Source: Neisseriaceae bacterium (GTDB lineage: Bacteria > Pseudomonadota > Gammaproteobacteria > Burkholderiales > Chromobacteriaceae). From it: a DNA stretch of 64,000 nucleotides. The notes under the pieces are model-generated. The model was not told where the DNA came from, did no database searches, and saw only the letters and a program-made list of their open reading frames with translations. A program made the position numbers and the translations under genes. The stretch spans positions 1 to 64,000 of the forward strand of contig JAIYAC010000008.1 in assembly GCA_027489245.1 (NCBI GenBank). Direction: 5' to 3'. Of this stretch, positions 26,741 to 35,679 are shown in pieces. Position 1 is the first letter of the stretch. Every line of letters starts with the position of its first letter.

Positions 26741-27553
26741 GTGGCAAAAATCATTGTTGTTACCTCCGGCAAGGGTGGTGTGGGCAAGACCACTACCAGC
26801 GCCAGTTTTGCATCCGGCCTGGCACTGCGCGGCCACAAGACTGCGGTGATCGACTTCGACGTCGGTCTGCGTAACCTGGACCTGATCATGGGCTGCGAAC
26901 GCCGCGTGGTATACGACCTGATCAACGTGATCAACGGCGAAGCCACCCTGAATCAGACCCTGATCAAGGACAAGCACTGCGACAACCTGTACGTGATGCC
27001 GGCCTCGCAAACCCGCGACAAGGACTCGCTCACCGAAGAAGGCGTGGAAAAAGTACTGAAAGACATGGCCGACATGGGCTTTGAGTACATTGTGTGCGAC
27101 TCGCCAGCCGGTATCGAAAAAGGTGCCCTGCTGGCGCTGCTGTTTGCCGACGAAGCCGTGGTGGTCACCAACCCTGAAGTCTCGTCCGTGCGCGACTCCG
27201 ACCGTATCCTGGGCATTCTGTCGTCCAAATCCCGCCGCGCCATCGAAGGCCGCGAGCCGGTAAAAGAGCATCTGCTGATTACCCGCTACTCCCCTAGCCG
27301 CGTGGACAAGGGTGAAATGCTGTCGGTAGACGACGTCAAAGAAATCCTGCGCGTAAACCTGATCGGCGTGATTCCAGAATCGCAGGCCATTCTGCAGGCC
27401 TCGAACTCCGGTACCCCGGCCATCCACCTGAAAGGCAGCGATGCAGCCGAGGCCTACGCCGACGTGGTGGCCCGTTTCCTGGGTGAAGACCGCCCTATGC
27501 GCTTCCTGGAAGCCGAAAAAATCGGTTTCCTCAAGCGTCTGTTTGGAGGCTAA
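26741..27553 (+). CDS. minD: Septum-site determining ATPase MinD
   Basis: A 270-residue membrane-associated ATPase. I chose the GTG start that gives MAKIIVVTSGKGGVGKTTT, preceded by AAGGAAG; the ORF track adds 14 upstream residues. The deviant Walker A is KGGVGKTT, DFDVGLRNLDLIMG is conserved, and the C-terminal amphipathic helix ends EKIGFLKRLFGG. The length equals E. coli MinD. minE follows 3 bp later. Confidence 0.98.
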   Translation: MAKIIVVTSGKGGVGKTTTSASFASGLALRGHKTAVIDFDVGLRNLDLIMGCERRVVYDLINVINGEATLNQTLIKDKHCDNLYVMPASQTRDKDSLTEEGVEKVLKDMADMGFEYIVCDSPAGIEKGALLALLFADEAVVVTNPEVSSVRDSDRILGILSSKSRRAIEGREPVKEHLLITRYSPSRVDKGEMLSVDDVKEILRVNLIGVIPESQAILQASNSGTPAIHLKGSDAAEAYADVVARFLGEDRPMRFLEAEKIGFLKRLFGG

Positions 27554-27556
27554 GCC

Positions 27557-27814
27557 ATGTCCCTGATCGATATGATTTTTGGCAAACGCCAGAAAACCGC
27601 CTCTATTGCCCGCGAACGCCTGCAGATCATCCTGGCGCACGAGCGCAACGGCCGCAGCGCACCCGACTACCTGCCCGCGCTGCAGCGCGAGCTGATGGAA
27701 GTGATCTCCAAGTATGTCTCGGTCAACCTGGACGATATCAAGGTACAAGTAGAACGCCAGGACGACTTCGAGGTACTGGAAGTCAATATCGTGCTGCCGG
27801 AACACCAGCGCTAA
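27557..27814 (+). CDS. minE: Cell division topological specificity factor MinE
   Basis: An 85-residue protein that stimulates MinD ATPase and drives the pole-to-pole oscillation. The N-terminal anti-MinCD helix includes [16 protein letters not shown], and the topological-specificity domain ends in [11 protein letters not shown]. It lies 3 bp after minD, and oxyR starts 2 bp after its stop codon. Confidence 0.97.
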   Translation: MSLIDMIFGKRQKTASIARERLQIILAHERNGRSAPDYLPALQRELMEVISKYVSVNLDDIKVQVERQDDFEVLEVNIVLPEHQR

Positions 27815-27816
27815 TC

Positions 27817-28755
27817 ATGACCCTCACCGAACTGCGTTATATCGTGGCAGTGGCGCGCGAGCGCCACTTTGGCCGCGCGGCGCAAAGCTGCTTTGTCAGC
27901 CAGCCCACGCTGTCCATCGCCATCAAGAAGCTGGAAGACGAGCTTGGCGTGACGCTGTTTGAGCGCGGCGGGCAAGAGGTGTCTGTCACCGAAATCGGCG
28001 AGCGCATCATCGAACAGTCGCAGCGCGTACTGGAAGAAGCCGACACGGTAAAACGCCTGGCCGGCGAACACCAGAACGAGCTGGCTGGCCCGCTGAAGCT
28101 GGGGGTGATTTTTACTATCAGCCCCTACCTGCTGCCGCGCCTGATCCCGGCACTGCGCATTCTGGCGCCGGACATGCCATTGATCCTGGAAGAAAACTAC
28201 ACCGCACGGCTGGCCGAAATGCTCAAGCGCGGCGAGGTAGACGCCATCATCGTGGCCGACCCGTTTGACGAACCGGGTACCGAAGCCTACGCGCTGTACG
28301 ACGAGCCCTTCATGGTGGCCACACCCAAAGGCCACCCATGGGAAAAGCGCGAGCGCATCCAGGCCTGCGACCTGCGCGAGGAAAGCGTGCTGCTGCTATC
28401 GCAAGGCAACTGCTTCCGCGACCAGGTACTGCAAGCCTGCAGTGAGGTAGCCAGCAAGCAATATCAAGCCAACAGCCTGGCTTCCACCGTGCAGGGCAGC
28501 TCGCTGAACACTATCCGCCACATGGTCGCCAGCGGCATGGGGGTAACGGTATTGCCAGCGACGTCGGTTAGCCCTGCAGATGAAGGGCTGCTGTCGGTGA
28601 TTCCGTTCCAGGCACCGGCACCACAGCGCCGGGTGTTACTGGTAACACGTCGGCAGTTCTTCCGTAAAAAAGCCATCGAGACACTGCAGCAGGCGGTATT
28701 CCGCTCTGGCCTACCAAGCGTCACCATGCTGGAAGACAACGCCATCAGCGCCTGA
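27817..28755 (+). CDS. oxyR: Peroxide-sensing regulator OxyR
   Basis: A 312-residue LysR-family protein. After the HTH (TELRYIVAVARERHFGRAAQSCFVSQPTLS) the effector domain carries GNCFRDQVLQACSE. Its two cysteines are nine residues apart, exactly the C199/C208 spacing of E. coli OxyR, so it should sense H2O2 by disulfide formation. The last gene of minCDE-oxyR, an order I recall from Neisseria as well. Translation is likely coupled to minE (2-bp gap). Confidence 0.95.
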   Translation: MTLTELRYIVAVARERHFGRAAQSCFVSQPTLSIAIKKLEDELGVTLFERGGQEVSVTEIGERIIEQSQRVLEEADTVKRLAGEHQNELAGPLKLGVIFTISPYLLPRLIPALRILAPDMPLILEENYTARLAEMLKRGEVDAIIVADPFDEPGTEAYALYDEPFMVATPKGHPWEKRERIQACDLREESVLLLSQGNCFRDQVLQACSEVASKQYQANSLASTVQGSSLNTIRHMVASGMGVTVLPATSVSPADEGLLSVIPFQAPAPQRRVLLVTRRQFFRKKAIETLQQAVFRSGLPSVTMLEDNAISA

Positions 28756-28782
28756 TAGCCACCGCGCAGGCGCAGACGACAC

Positions 28783-28810
28783 AAGGCCGCCAGGCATGCC
28801 TGGCGGCCTT
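28783..28810 (+). terminator. Terminator of minCDE-oxyR
   Basis: AAGGCCGCCAGGCA and TGCCTGGCGGCCTT form a perfect 14-bp arm pair, with GTTG rather than a long T tract after it. It lies 28 bp past the oxyR stop codon. Confidence 0.7.
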
Positions 28811-28821
28811 GTTGCATGGCA

Positions 28822-28840
28822 AGTTGGCCGCGGCCAACCT
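28822..28840. repeat. Overlapping head-to-head uptake-like words
   Basis: GTTGGCCGCGGCCAAC is a perfect 16-bp palindrome made from two copies that share their central bases. It lies between the convergent oxyR and aminotransferase genes, 11 bp after the oxyR terminator. Confidence 0.8.
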
Positions 28841-28854
28841 GCCTTGGTGATGGC

Positions 28855-30006
28855 TTACTGCGCGGCGCGAATCACACCGGCCAGGCGCTTGATGCCTTCT
28901 TCGATGCGCTCTGGCGAGGCATGGCTGAAGTTCAGGCGCAGGTGGCCGATGCCCTCTTCCGGCTTGGCGTAGAACGCCTCACCCGGCATGAAGGCCACGT
29001 TATTTTCTTCCAGCGCCACCTTCAGCAGCGGGCGGGTGTCGCGTGGCTGCTTCAGCGTGAGCCAGAAGAACAGGCCGCCTTGCGGTACCAGCCAGTCGGC
29101 CAGGTCAGCAAAGTGGGTTTCCAGCGCGGCTTGCATGGCGTCGCGGCCAACCTTGTAGCTTTGCTGCAGCTCTTTGAGGTGACCAACGTAGTCGCCGCTG
29201 TTCAGCCACTGGGTGTTGAACCACTGGCCCAGGCGGTTGGTGTGCAGGTCGGCAGCCTGTTTCAGCTTCAGCAGATACGGCATCAACTCTGGCGAGGCCA
29301 CCATGTAGCCGATGCGCAGGCCAGGGGCCAGCGTCTTGGAGAAGGAGCCACAGTAGATCCACGGTGCTTTTTTCAGGTGCGTTACCAGCGGGCGCGGGGC
29401 TTCGCCATCATAAGACAGCGCACGGTACGGGTCGTCCTCAATCACCGGCAGGTTGGCCGCGTCGATCACCTCGGCCAGGCCGCGGCGGGTTTCTTCGCTA
29501 TAGCACGCACCAGACGGGTTCTGGAACGACGGAATCAGGTAGGCCAGCTTGGCCTGGCTGGCGGCAATGGCCTCGGCCAGCTTGGCGGGCGGCAGCTGGC
29601 CCTGCTCTTGCTGCACGGTGGTGATGTCGGCACCAAACAGCTTGAATACCTGCAGGGCGGCCAGGTAGGTAGGGCCTTCGGTAATCACCGGGGTGTTCGG
29701 GTCGATAAACAGCTTGGCGGCCAGGTCCAGCGCCTGCTGGCTACCGGACAGCACCAGCACCTGCGAGGCATCGATATCCAGGCCGATACGTGCCAGCTCC
29801 TGCACGATGGCGGCGCGGAATTCCGGCTCGCCTTCGCTGGTGCCGTACTGCGCCAGATGCGGCGGTACGCCACTGAAATCCAGCTTGGGCAAACAGTCTG
29901 CCGCAGGCAGGCCACCGGCAAACGAAATCACCTCCGGGCGCTGTGCAGCGGCGAGAATCTCGCGGATCAGCGAGCCGGACAGGCGTTCGATGCGTTCTGA
30001 AAACAT
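28855..30006 (-). CDS. PLP-dependent aminotransferase (class I/II, 2-aminoadipate type)
   Basis: A 383-residue fold-type I aminotransferase. I chose the ATG at MFSERIERL, preceded by AAGGAGAG, seven codons inside the ORF. ISFAGGLPAADCLP, YGTSEGEPEFR, SGSQQALDLAAKLF, SFQNPSGACYS and the PLP-lysine motif SFSKTLAPGLRIGY place it with the LysN/2-aminoadipate and MocR-derived enzymes lacking the HTH domain. The amino-acid substrate cannot be read from sequence. A divergent MarR regulator and a perfect palindrome between them suggest ligand-dependent repression. Confidence 0.88.
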   Translation of the reverse strand: MFSERIERLSGSLIREILAAAQRPEVISFAGGLPAADCLPKLDFSGVPPHLAQYGTSEGEPEFRAAIVQELARIGLDIDASQVLVLSGSQQALDLAAKLFIDPNTPVITEGPTYLAALQVFKLFGADITTVQQEQGQLPPAKLAEAIAASQAKLAYLIPSFQNPSGACYSEETRRGLAEVIDAANLPVIEDDPYRALSYDGEAPRPLVTHLKKAPWIYCGSFSKTLAPGLRIGYMVASPELMPYLLKLKQAADLHTNRLGQWFNTQWLNSGDYVGHLKELQQSYKVGRDAMQAALETHFADLADWLVPQGGLFFWLTLKQPRDTRPLLKVALEENNVAFMPGEAFYAKPEEGIGHLRLNFSHASPERIEEGIKRLAGVIRAAQ

Positions 30007-30039
30007 GTTACTCTCCTTGGCAGACACGTATTGTTTTTA

Positions 30040-30054
30040 GTCAAACTGTTTGAC
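30040..30054. promoter_or_regulatory. MarR-type operator palindrome
   Basis: GTCAAAC-T-GTTTGAC is a perfect 15-bp palindrome in the 79-bp divergent region between the aminotransferase and the MarR gene, placed where it would overlap promoters. It is the likely binding site of the adjacent regulator. Confidence 0.72.
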
Positions 30055-30085
30055 CAAATTAACGCTTTGTGACGAGCACGTCAAC

Positions 30086-30523
30086 ATGAATTCCACCCCC
30101 ACAAACACATTGTTACGCGATGCGATGAAGGCGTTTTTTCATGCCTATCAGGCCTTTACCGACAAGCCGGACGAAATGCTGGCCAAACGTGGCCTGGCGC
30201 GCGTACACCACCGCATTCTGTTCTTTGTGGCCCTGCACCCCGGGCTGTCGGTAAAAGACCTGCTGGCCTGTCTGGGCGTGACCAAACAGGCGATTAATAT
30301 CCCACTGCGCCAGCTGATGGAAATGGACCTGGTCGAGGCAGGCACCGCCGAACACGACAAGCGCGTGAAAGAGCTGCGCCTGACCGAAGAAGGCCGCAAG
30401 CTGGAAGAAGCGCTACACCGCGAGCAGGCGCGCCTGCTGCTGCAAGCCTTTGGCGAAGCCGGCCAGCAGGCCACCGAAGGCTGGTTGAAGGTGAACCAGG
30501 TCATGGCCCGCCCCCAAGCCTGA
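30086..30523 (+). CDS. MarR-family transcriptional regulator
   Basis: A 145-residue winged-helix dimer. I prefer the ATG giving MNSTPTNTLLRD, because the ORF-track start falls at the operator palindrome. The HTH is LSVKDLLACLGVTKQAINIPLRQL, and the wing contains DKRVKELRLTEEGRKL, the classical MarR signature. It is divergent from the aminotransferase. The start is uncertain because no strong ribosome-binding site is visible. Confidence 0.87.
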   Translation: MNSTPTNTLLRDAMKAFFHAYQAFTDKPDEMLAKRGLARVHHRILFFVALHPGLSVKDLLACLGVTKQAINIPLRQLMEMDLVEAGTAEHDKRVKELRLTEEGRKLEEALHREQARLLLQAFGEAGQQATEGWLKVNQVMARPQA

Positions 30524-30593
30524 GCGCAGGCCAAGCTGGCTACTGCGCCAGCTACCCTGCACGCGCCCCACCGCTGCATACAATAGACAGCCT

Positions 30594-31154
<561 letters not shown>

Positions 31155-31167
31155 GGTTACCTCGTTA

Positions 31168-31202
31168 CAAAAACAAAACGCCCCCGCAAAAGCGGAGGCG
31201 TT
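31168..31202 (-). terminator. Terminator between rluB and greB
   Basis: Read on the minus strand, AACGCCTCCGC, loop TTTT, GCGGGGGCGTTTTG followed by TTTTT forms a stem with one mismatch. It lies 14 bp after the rluB stop codon and close to the greB start, so some readthrough or a separate greB promoter is expected. Confidence 0.8.
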
Positions 31203-31215
31203 ATCAGCGTGATGT

Positions 31216-32484
31216 CTAGTCGCGCTTGCCGGTTTTAGCCTGGCCGGTCGCCGTCAGGCCCGCCCATTTCATGACCGCTGCTACTTCCGCCTCGTTCAGC
31301 TCATAGTACTGGCCACGCTTCAGGCGTGGGGGCAGGCCGATGTTACCAAAACGCACGCGGATCAGGCGGCTTACGGTGAGGCCGAAGTGTTCAAACATGC
31401 GGCGCACTTCACGGTTACGGCCTTCGCGGATCACCACGTTGTACCAGCGGTTGGCGCCCTCTTCCGCGCCACCCTTTTCGCTCACGCGCTGGAATACCGC
31501 CGGGCCGTCTTCCAGCTCAACGCCCTTAGTCATTTCCTGCATCTGCTCGCGTGTCAGCTCGCCCAGCACGCGTACCGAGTATTCACGATCGAACTCGAAG
31601 CTGGGGTGCATCATGCGGTTGGCCAGCTCGCCGCTGGTGGTAATCAGCAGCAGGCCGGAGGTGTTCACGTCCAGGCGGCCGATGGCAACCCAGCGGCTGG
31701 ATTTGGCTTGCGGCAGGCGATCGAACACGGTGACGCGGCCTTCCGGGTCGTCACGGGTAACGATTTCGCCTTCCTGCTTGTGGTACATGATCACGCGAGG
31801 CAGGCGGTCGGCCCACTTCAGCTTGATCGGGTTGCCTTTGGCGGTCACGCGGTCTTGCGGGCCAACCTTGTCACCCAGCGCAGCTTTTTTGCCGTTTACC
31901 GTGATAAAGCCGGCTTCGATCCACTCTTCCATTTCACGGCGCGAGCCCACACCGGATGCGGCCAACGCTTTTTGCAGGCGGATCGGCTCGATCTTGCTGT
32001 AATCCACGCGGGTTTCGCGCAGGCGGGCGGAGCGGTCGACGATTTCCTGTTTTGGCGCACGCAGTGCCAGTTTTTTGGCGCGCTGTACTTTCGGGGCCGG
32101 GCCTTCGCGGCGGGCCTTGCCGAATTCCGGCTGCGGGGCGTCGGTGGCCGGCATGGCGGCGTTTTTATTGCCAAAGCGGCGCTCGTGCTGCAGCGCGGCC
32201 TCGCCGCGTACGGGCGCGGCGCGGCGGGTATCGTAGTTTACCGGGGCGCGGCGGCCTTCCGGGTTGATCGGCGCGGCATCGCGGCGCGCGGCCGGGGCCG
32301 GTTTGCCCTGCGGCGCGGCCGGGGCGTTGCGCGGGGTCAGAAAGCTGCCGGTGGGTTTGCCACGGCCAGACGGCTTGCTGCCGCCACCGCTACGGCCCAT
32401 ATCGGGCTGGCGGGGTTGGCCGCTTTCCTGGCCACGTACGCGGGCCACGGGTTGGCGGGAGGTATTGCGTTGTCCTTTAGACAT
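31216..32484 (-). CDS. rluB: 23S rRNA pseudouridine synthase RluB
   Basis: A 422-residue RsuA-family pseudouridine synthase, predicted to modify helix 89 of 23S rRNA (U2605 in E. coli numbering). The S4 RNA-binding domain is IRLQKALAASGVGSRREMEEWIEAGFITVNG. The catalytic motif is GRLDVNTSGLLL with its aspartate. REGRNREVRRMFEHFGL is family-typical. An N-terminal extension of about 150 Arg/Gly/Pro-rich, probably disordered residues precedes it, as in other betaproteobacterial homologues. CAGGA precedes the ATG. It is downstream of scpB. Confidence 0.94.
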   Translation of the reverse strand: MSKGQRNTSRQPVARVRGQESGQPRQPDMGRSGGGSKPSGRGKPTGSFLTPRNAPAAPQGKPAPAARRDAAPINPEGRRAPVNYDTRRAAPVRGEAALQHERRFGNKNAAMPATDAPQPEFGKARREGPAPKVQRAKKLALRAPKQEIVDRSARLRETRVDYSKIEPIRLQKALAASGVGSRREMEEWIEAGFITVNGKKAALGDKVGPQDRVTAKGNPIKLKWADRLPRVIMYHKQEGEIVTRDDPEGRVTVFDRLPQAKSSRWVAIGRLDVNTSGLLLITTSGELANRMMHPSFEFDREYSVRVLGELTREQMQEMTKGVELEDGPAVFQRVSEKGGAEEGANRWYNVVIREGRNREVRRMFEHFGLTVSRLIRVRFGNIGLPPRLKRGQYYELNEAEVAAVMKWAGLTATGQAKTGKRD

Positions 32485-32585
32485 GGTGTTTCCTGTTTAG
32501 CTGTGCGGAAGGCAGCTGCATGCGCAGGCTGAGTACTGCCTTCCCGGCATGGCCTTGCCCGGCGGGGCCGGTGTGGGCGATGCGC

Positions 32586-33176
32586 TTATTGGGGCGCCTC
32601 ATCAGCGAGGGGCTCTTCGTCCGGTGGCGCCGGCTCGCTGACCACCAGGGTGGACAGCTCGGCCAATGGCGGCAAATCACGCAGGGTATGAAACCCGAGG
32701 TCGTCGAGAAACTTGTGCGTGCTGGCGTATAGCCCCGGGCGTCCGGGCACGTCTTTGTGCCCGATGACTTCAATCCAGCCCCGCTCCAGCAGGGTCTGCA
32801 TCACACTGGTAGACACCGATACACCGCGTATGGCTTCGATATCGCCACGGGTAACCGGCTGTTTATAGGCAATGATGGCCAGTGTTTCCATGACCGCGCG
32901 CGAATAACGCGGCGGCTTTTCCGGCGTAAGCCGTGCCAGGTACGGGGTAAATTCGGCGCGGGCGCGAAAGCGCCAGCCAGAAGCCAGCTTGACCAGCTCT
33001 ACCCCGCGGCCTTTCCAGTTTTGCTGCACCTCGTCCAGGATGTCATTGATCAAGGCCGCTTTCACGTCTTCGGTGAACAGCTTTTTCAGCTGGCCCACGG
33101 TTAACGGTTCCTGCGCGGTAAGCAGGGCGGTTTCCAGCACGATCTTCAGGTAATTGAGGTCGGTAATGGTGGACAT
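32586..33176 (-). CDS. scpB: Segregation and condensation protein B
   Basis: A 196-residue winged-helix protein that dimerises and binds ScpA in the SMC condensin complex. [17 protein letters not shown]-like [50 protein letters not shown] and [14 protein letters not shown] are diagnostic. It normally sits directly downstream of scpA. Here 2.6 kb of accessory genes separate the two, both on the minus strand. Confidence 0.95.
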   Translation of the reverse strand: MSTITDLNYLKIVLETALLTAQEPLTVGQLKKLFTEDVKAALINDILDEVQQNWKGRGVELVKLASGWRFRARAEFTPYLARLTPEKPPRYSRAVMETLAIIAYKQPVTRGDIEAIRGVSVSTSVMQTLLERGWIEVIGHKDVPGRPGLYASTHKFLDDLGFHTLRDLPPLAELSTLVVSEPAPPDEEPLADEAPQ

Positions 33177-33218
33177 GACAGCCGCGAGACGGGCAAAACA
33201 GAACGGAAGGCGCGGATT

Positions 33219-33764
33219 TTACACGATTTTTTGCCCACCGGTACGGCTGTTTCCATAGCGCTGCGCCGGCAGATGGTAGTAGCGCAGCCAGGCCTCGCCC
33301 GGCCCCTGCGCCGTGGCGGTCAGCAGCACGCCGCCTGCGCGGCTGATCACGCGTTGCGAGGCGGCGTTGTCATCGTCGCAGGTTATCAGCCAACCGCCGT
33401 CCAGTTGCGGTGCGCCGTGGCGCTGCACGTACGCCAGCAGGCTGCCGGCCACGCCACGCCCCCGTGCTGCCGGGTGAACCTCGTAACCGATGTGGCCGCA
33501 GTGATCGAGAATGAACTGCGTGCAGCCGTGCCGCAGGCGGATGGCGCCCAGGATGCCGCCCTGCGCGTCCAGCGCAAACCAGGTCTGGGTAGGCAGCTCG
33601 CCTGGCGGCAGCTGGCGTCCGGCGGCGCGGTCCAGCACGCGTTGGTAAAACACCGCCGCGCTGTCATCGCTATCGCGGTAATGGCTGCAACCGGCAGCGC
33701 GGCATTGCTGGAAATACGCGGGGTAAGCGTGGCTGTGCAGCACGCTGGCGGCTTCGATACGCAC
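33219..33764 (-). CDS. GNAT-family N-acetyltransferase
   Basis: A 181-residue acetyl-CoA-dependent acyltransferase. The acetyl-CoA loop region is IGYEVHPAARGRGVAGSLLAYVQ (motif A), followed by ITCDDDNAASQRVISRAGG (motif B). The ORF track extends it to 380 residues, but that upstream frame is antisense-like and overlaps ynfA. I chose the GTG at VRIEAASVLHSHAY, with AGGTG six bases ahead; a GTG three codons earlier is an alternative. The substrate is unknown. Confidence 0.82.
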   Translation of the reverse strand: MRIEAASVLHSHAYPAYFQQCRAAGCSHYRDSDDSAAVFYQRVLDRAAGRQLPPGELPTQTWFALDAQGGILGAIRLRHGCTQFILDHCGHIGYEVHPAARGRGVAGSLLAYVQRHGAPQLDGGWLITCDDDNAASQRVISRAGGVLLTATAQGPGEAWLRYYHLPAQRYGNSRTGGQKIV

Positions 33765-33823
33765 GATGGACACCTGTCGACCATTTATCGATATCGTAGC
33801 GTTTATCTCTTTCGGGTAGCAAG

Positions 33824-34144
33824 CTAGCCACGTGGCGCCAGCATGATCACCAGCATACCGGCCAGGCACAGCGCCACCCCGGCCGCATCCCACAAGGTTG
33901 GCCGCACGCCATCCACCGCCCATAGCCACAACAGCGCCACGCTCACATACACCCCGCCATACGCCGCGTAGATACGGCCGGACGCATCCGGGTGCAGCGT
34001 GAGCAGCCAGGCAAACAACGCCAGGCTCGCCGCCGCCGGCAACAACAACCATGCCGACGCGCCCTGCTTCAGCCACAGCCACGGCAAATAGCAGCCAATG
34101 ATCTCGGCCAGCGCGGTCACAACAAACAGGGCAAAAGTACGCAT
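33824..34144 (-). CDS. ynfA: UPF0060 membrane protein YnfA
   Basis: A 106-residue protein with four predicted membrane segments and the family motifs [28 protein letters not shown] and [18 protein letters not shown]. It is related to small multidrug-resistance transporters; the function in this organism is unproven. A full-length uptake-like word lies inside the gene at 33894 (encoding part of GVRPTL). Confidence 0.93.
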   Translation of the reverse strand: MRTFALFVVTALAEIIGCYLPWLWLKQGASAWLLLPAAASLALFAWLLTLHPDASGRIYAAYGGVYVSVALLWLWAVDGVRPTLWDAAGVALCLAGMLVIMLAPRG

Positions 34145-34259
34145 GAGGTCTCGTTCTGGTAAGCAGGGTGCGGCGTAGGCCGTGGTTCAGGGATGTGCTG
34201 GTACGACGGGCTGCATGATGCCACGGCAGGTGTGATGGGCGCGAGATGGAGTGTAAAGC

Positions 34260-34273
34260 AAGGTTGGCCGCAA
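34260..34273 (+). repeat. Single uptake-like word upstream of an unknown gene
   Basis: AAGGTTGGCCGCAA in the 210-bp gap between ynfA and the unrecognised gene at 34355. No inverted partner. Confidence 0.75.
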
Positions 34274-34354
34274 GGCATTTTGCCCGCATGGCATTTGACG
34301 GTATCATCAAACGGATAGCTAGGCGTAGATACCGTCTTGTATGAAGGAAACCGA

Positions 34355-34864
34355 ATGGCACCCAGCCATCAACATCAAGTCATCCCCCTGATGCATGGCC
34401 CGGCAAGAACCGCCGCCATCGCATACCTTGAGGCGCTTGCGGCAGACTTCAGCTTACCGGTAAGCCCTTCTTCTGACGCTTCACTGCGGGTCACCAGCAT
34501 AAACGGACAGCCACTACCGGATGGCAGTTTTAGCAACGGCCGCGGATCTTCAGCAGATGACGGTACAGCCATACTCGCCGATTACCTGCAGGCACGGCAC
34601 GTCACCGAGCTACTGGTTCGGGAACCGTATCTGGACATTGGCGAAGCCGACTTACCCGCCCATCTGATAGACGGTGATATCTACTACCTTTATTCGAGCA
34701 CGCGATTTCTGAAACACACGCTGATCACCGCCGTGGCGAAAAACCTTGTCACCTGGTTTTTCTTTGCACTAGCGCACTTACGCCAAGGCAACACCCTGAT
34801 GATCGTAGGTGCTTATGATGGCGAAGGCTTTCTGGTTTTTGAAGAAGACACCGATAGCAAGTAG
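34355..34864 (+). CDS. Unrecognised small protein
   Basis: A 169-residue protein on the opposite strand to its neighbours. I chose ATG at MAPSHQHQVIPLMHG, with GAAGGAAA upstream. I do not recognise the family. There is no signal peptide; LVTWFFFALAHLRQG could be a buried helix. A GTYDGEG-like stretch (VGAYDGEGFLVFEED) is near the C-terminus, which is acidic. A GTGGGCA/TGCCCAC dyad directly follows the stop codon. Part of the accessory patch between scpA and scpB. Confidence 0.65.
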   Translation: MAPSHQHQVIPLMHGPARTAAIAYLEALAADFSLPVSPSSDASLRVTSINGQPLPDGSFSNGRGSSADDGTAILADYLQARHVTELLVREPYLDIGEADLPAHLIDGDIYYLYSSTRFLKHTLITAVAKNLVTWFFFALAHLRQGNTLMIVGAYDGEGFLVFEEDTDSK

Positions 34865-34959
34865 GTGGGCAGAACGCAGCGTGCCCACTACGCTCCCCGA
34901 TACTGATGGGCACGGTTTCAGCGCGCTAGTTTGGACTGAATGATATGAGGCCCAATGTT

Positions 34960-34991
34960 TACCGTGAATCAAGGTTGGCCGCATCAAGCCT
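34960..34991 (+). repeat. Extended uptake-like repeat, copy 1
   Basis: A 32-bp sequence with the full word AAGGTTGGCCGCAT at its centre (34971), flanked by TACCGTGAATC and CAAGCCT. A second copy with a single difference lies at 35648. Together they bracket the SRPBCC gene as direct repeats about 690 bp apart. Confidence 0.8.
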
Positions 34992-35063
34992 TGGAAATAA
35001 AAGACGCTAGCGATGGTGTATTAACTTGCCTGTACGGTGGGCACGGCCTTCCGCCTTTGTTTC

Positions 35064-35510
35064 TTATTCACGAATTTCCGCTTCGACGAGCTGGGCAAGC
35101 AATACCAGCGACTCTTGCCACCCCAGGTAGCAGGCCTCCGGCGGAATGGCCTCGGGGATACCTTCCTGCACAATATCCAGCGCCACGCCACAGAACACCG
35201 CTCTCAGGGATACCGTGGTTTGCATCCTTCCTGGCAGATTGGGGTCGTCGAACCTGGCCGTGTAGCGGATTCGTTCATGTGGTACCAGTTCAAGATATTC
35301 GCCGCCGAAAGCATGGCTGTGGCCAGTGGTGAAGTTGGTAAACGACATGTCGTAGCGCCCGCCAACCTTGGCGTCCAGGTGATGCACGTTGCCAGTAAAA
35401 CCGTTTGGCGGAAGCCACTTGGCCATGGCTGCGGCATCCAGAAACGCGCGATAGACGCGCTCTGGTGAAGCCTTGAGTACGCGGTGAAGCCGGACAGTAT
35501 GTGTGACCAT
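35064..35510 (-). CDS. SRPBCC-domain (AHSA1-like) protein
   Basis: A 148-residue START/SRPBCC-fold protein. RVLKASPERVYRAFLDAAAMAKWLPP, GGRYDMSFTNFTTGHSHAFGGEYLELVPHERIRYTARFDD and LGWQESLVLLAQLVEAE match the AHSA1 (activator of Hsp90 ATPase-like) family, which binds small hydrophobic ligands. No specific role can be given. It is bracketed by two nearly identical 32-bp repeats, consistent with acquisition or exchange as a unit. Confidence 0.88.
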   Translation of the reverse strand: MVTHTVRLHRVLKASPERVYRAFLDAAAMAKWLPPNGFTGNVHHLDAKVGGRYDMSFTNFTTGHSHAFGGEYLELVPHERIRYTARFDDPNLPGRMQTTVSLRAVFCGVALDIVQEGIPEAIPPEACYLGWQESLVLLAQLVEAEIRE

Positions 35511-35647
35511 GATTTATCTCCAAAACAGTGGAAGTCCCGCAACGGCACGATCAAGAAAACACAAGCAGACAACACATAGCCTGCCTGATTTTGGCCAGCA
35601 CGGCCTTCGGCCCGGTTGCCTGGCTGTATTCAGTGAAGTCCGACGTG

Positions 35648-35679
35648 TACCGCGAATCAAGGTTGGCCGCATCAAGCCT
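35648..35679 (+). repeat. Extended uptake-like repeat, copy 2
   Basis: Second copy of the 32-bp repeat (AAGGTTGGCCGCAT at 35659), in the same orientation as copy 1. Downstream of both copies a further GGG(C/T)ACGGCCTT stretch is shared, so the duplicated unit may be about 95 bp in degraded form. The rest of 35511-35782 shows no gene. Confidence 0.8.

Noticed and set aside
30534-30553. AGCTGGC/GCCAGCT hairpin between the MarR gene and greB
   Set aside because: A good 7-bp stem between convergent genes but without a T tract on either side, so I do not call it a terminator.
31851-31872. Further copies of the uptake-like word (for example GCGGGCCAACCTT at 31857, GCCCGCCAACCTTGG at 35358)
   Set aside because: Each carries an insertion or substitution in the core, so they were left out of the count, though they may be decayed copies.
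33765-34361. N-terminal 200 residues of the 380-residue GNAT ORF
   Set aside because: The segment overlaps ynfA in another frame, and ynfA has a clear family match. The GNAT fold starts only after it.
34960-35679. Insertion sequence or composite transposon around the SRPBCC gene
   Set aside because: The flanking repeats are short and direct, with no transposase or terminal inverted repeats.
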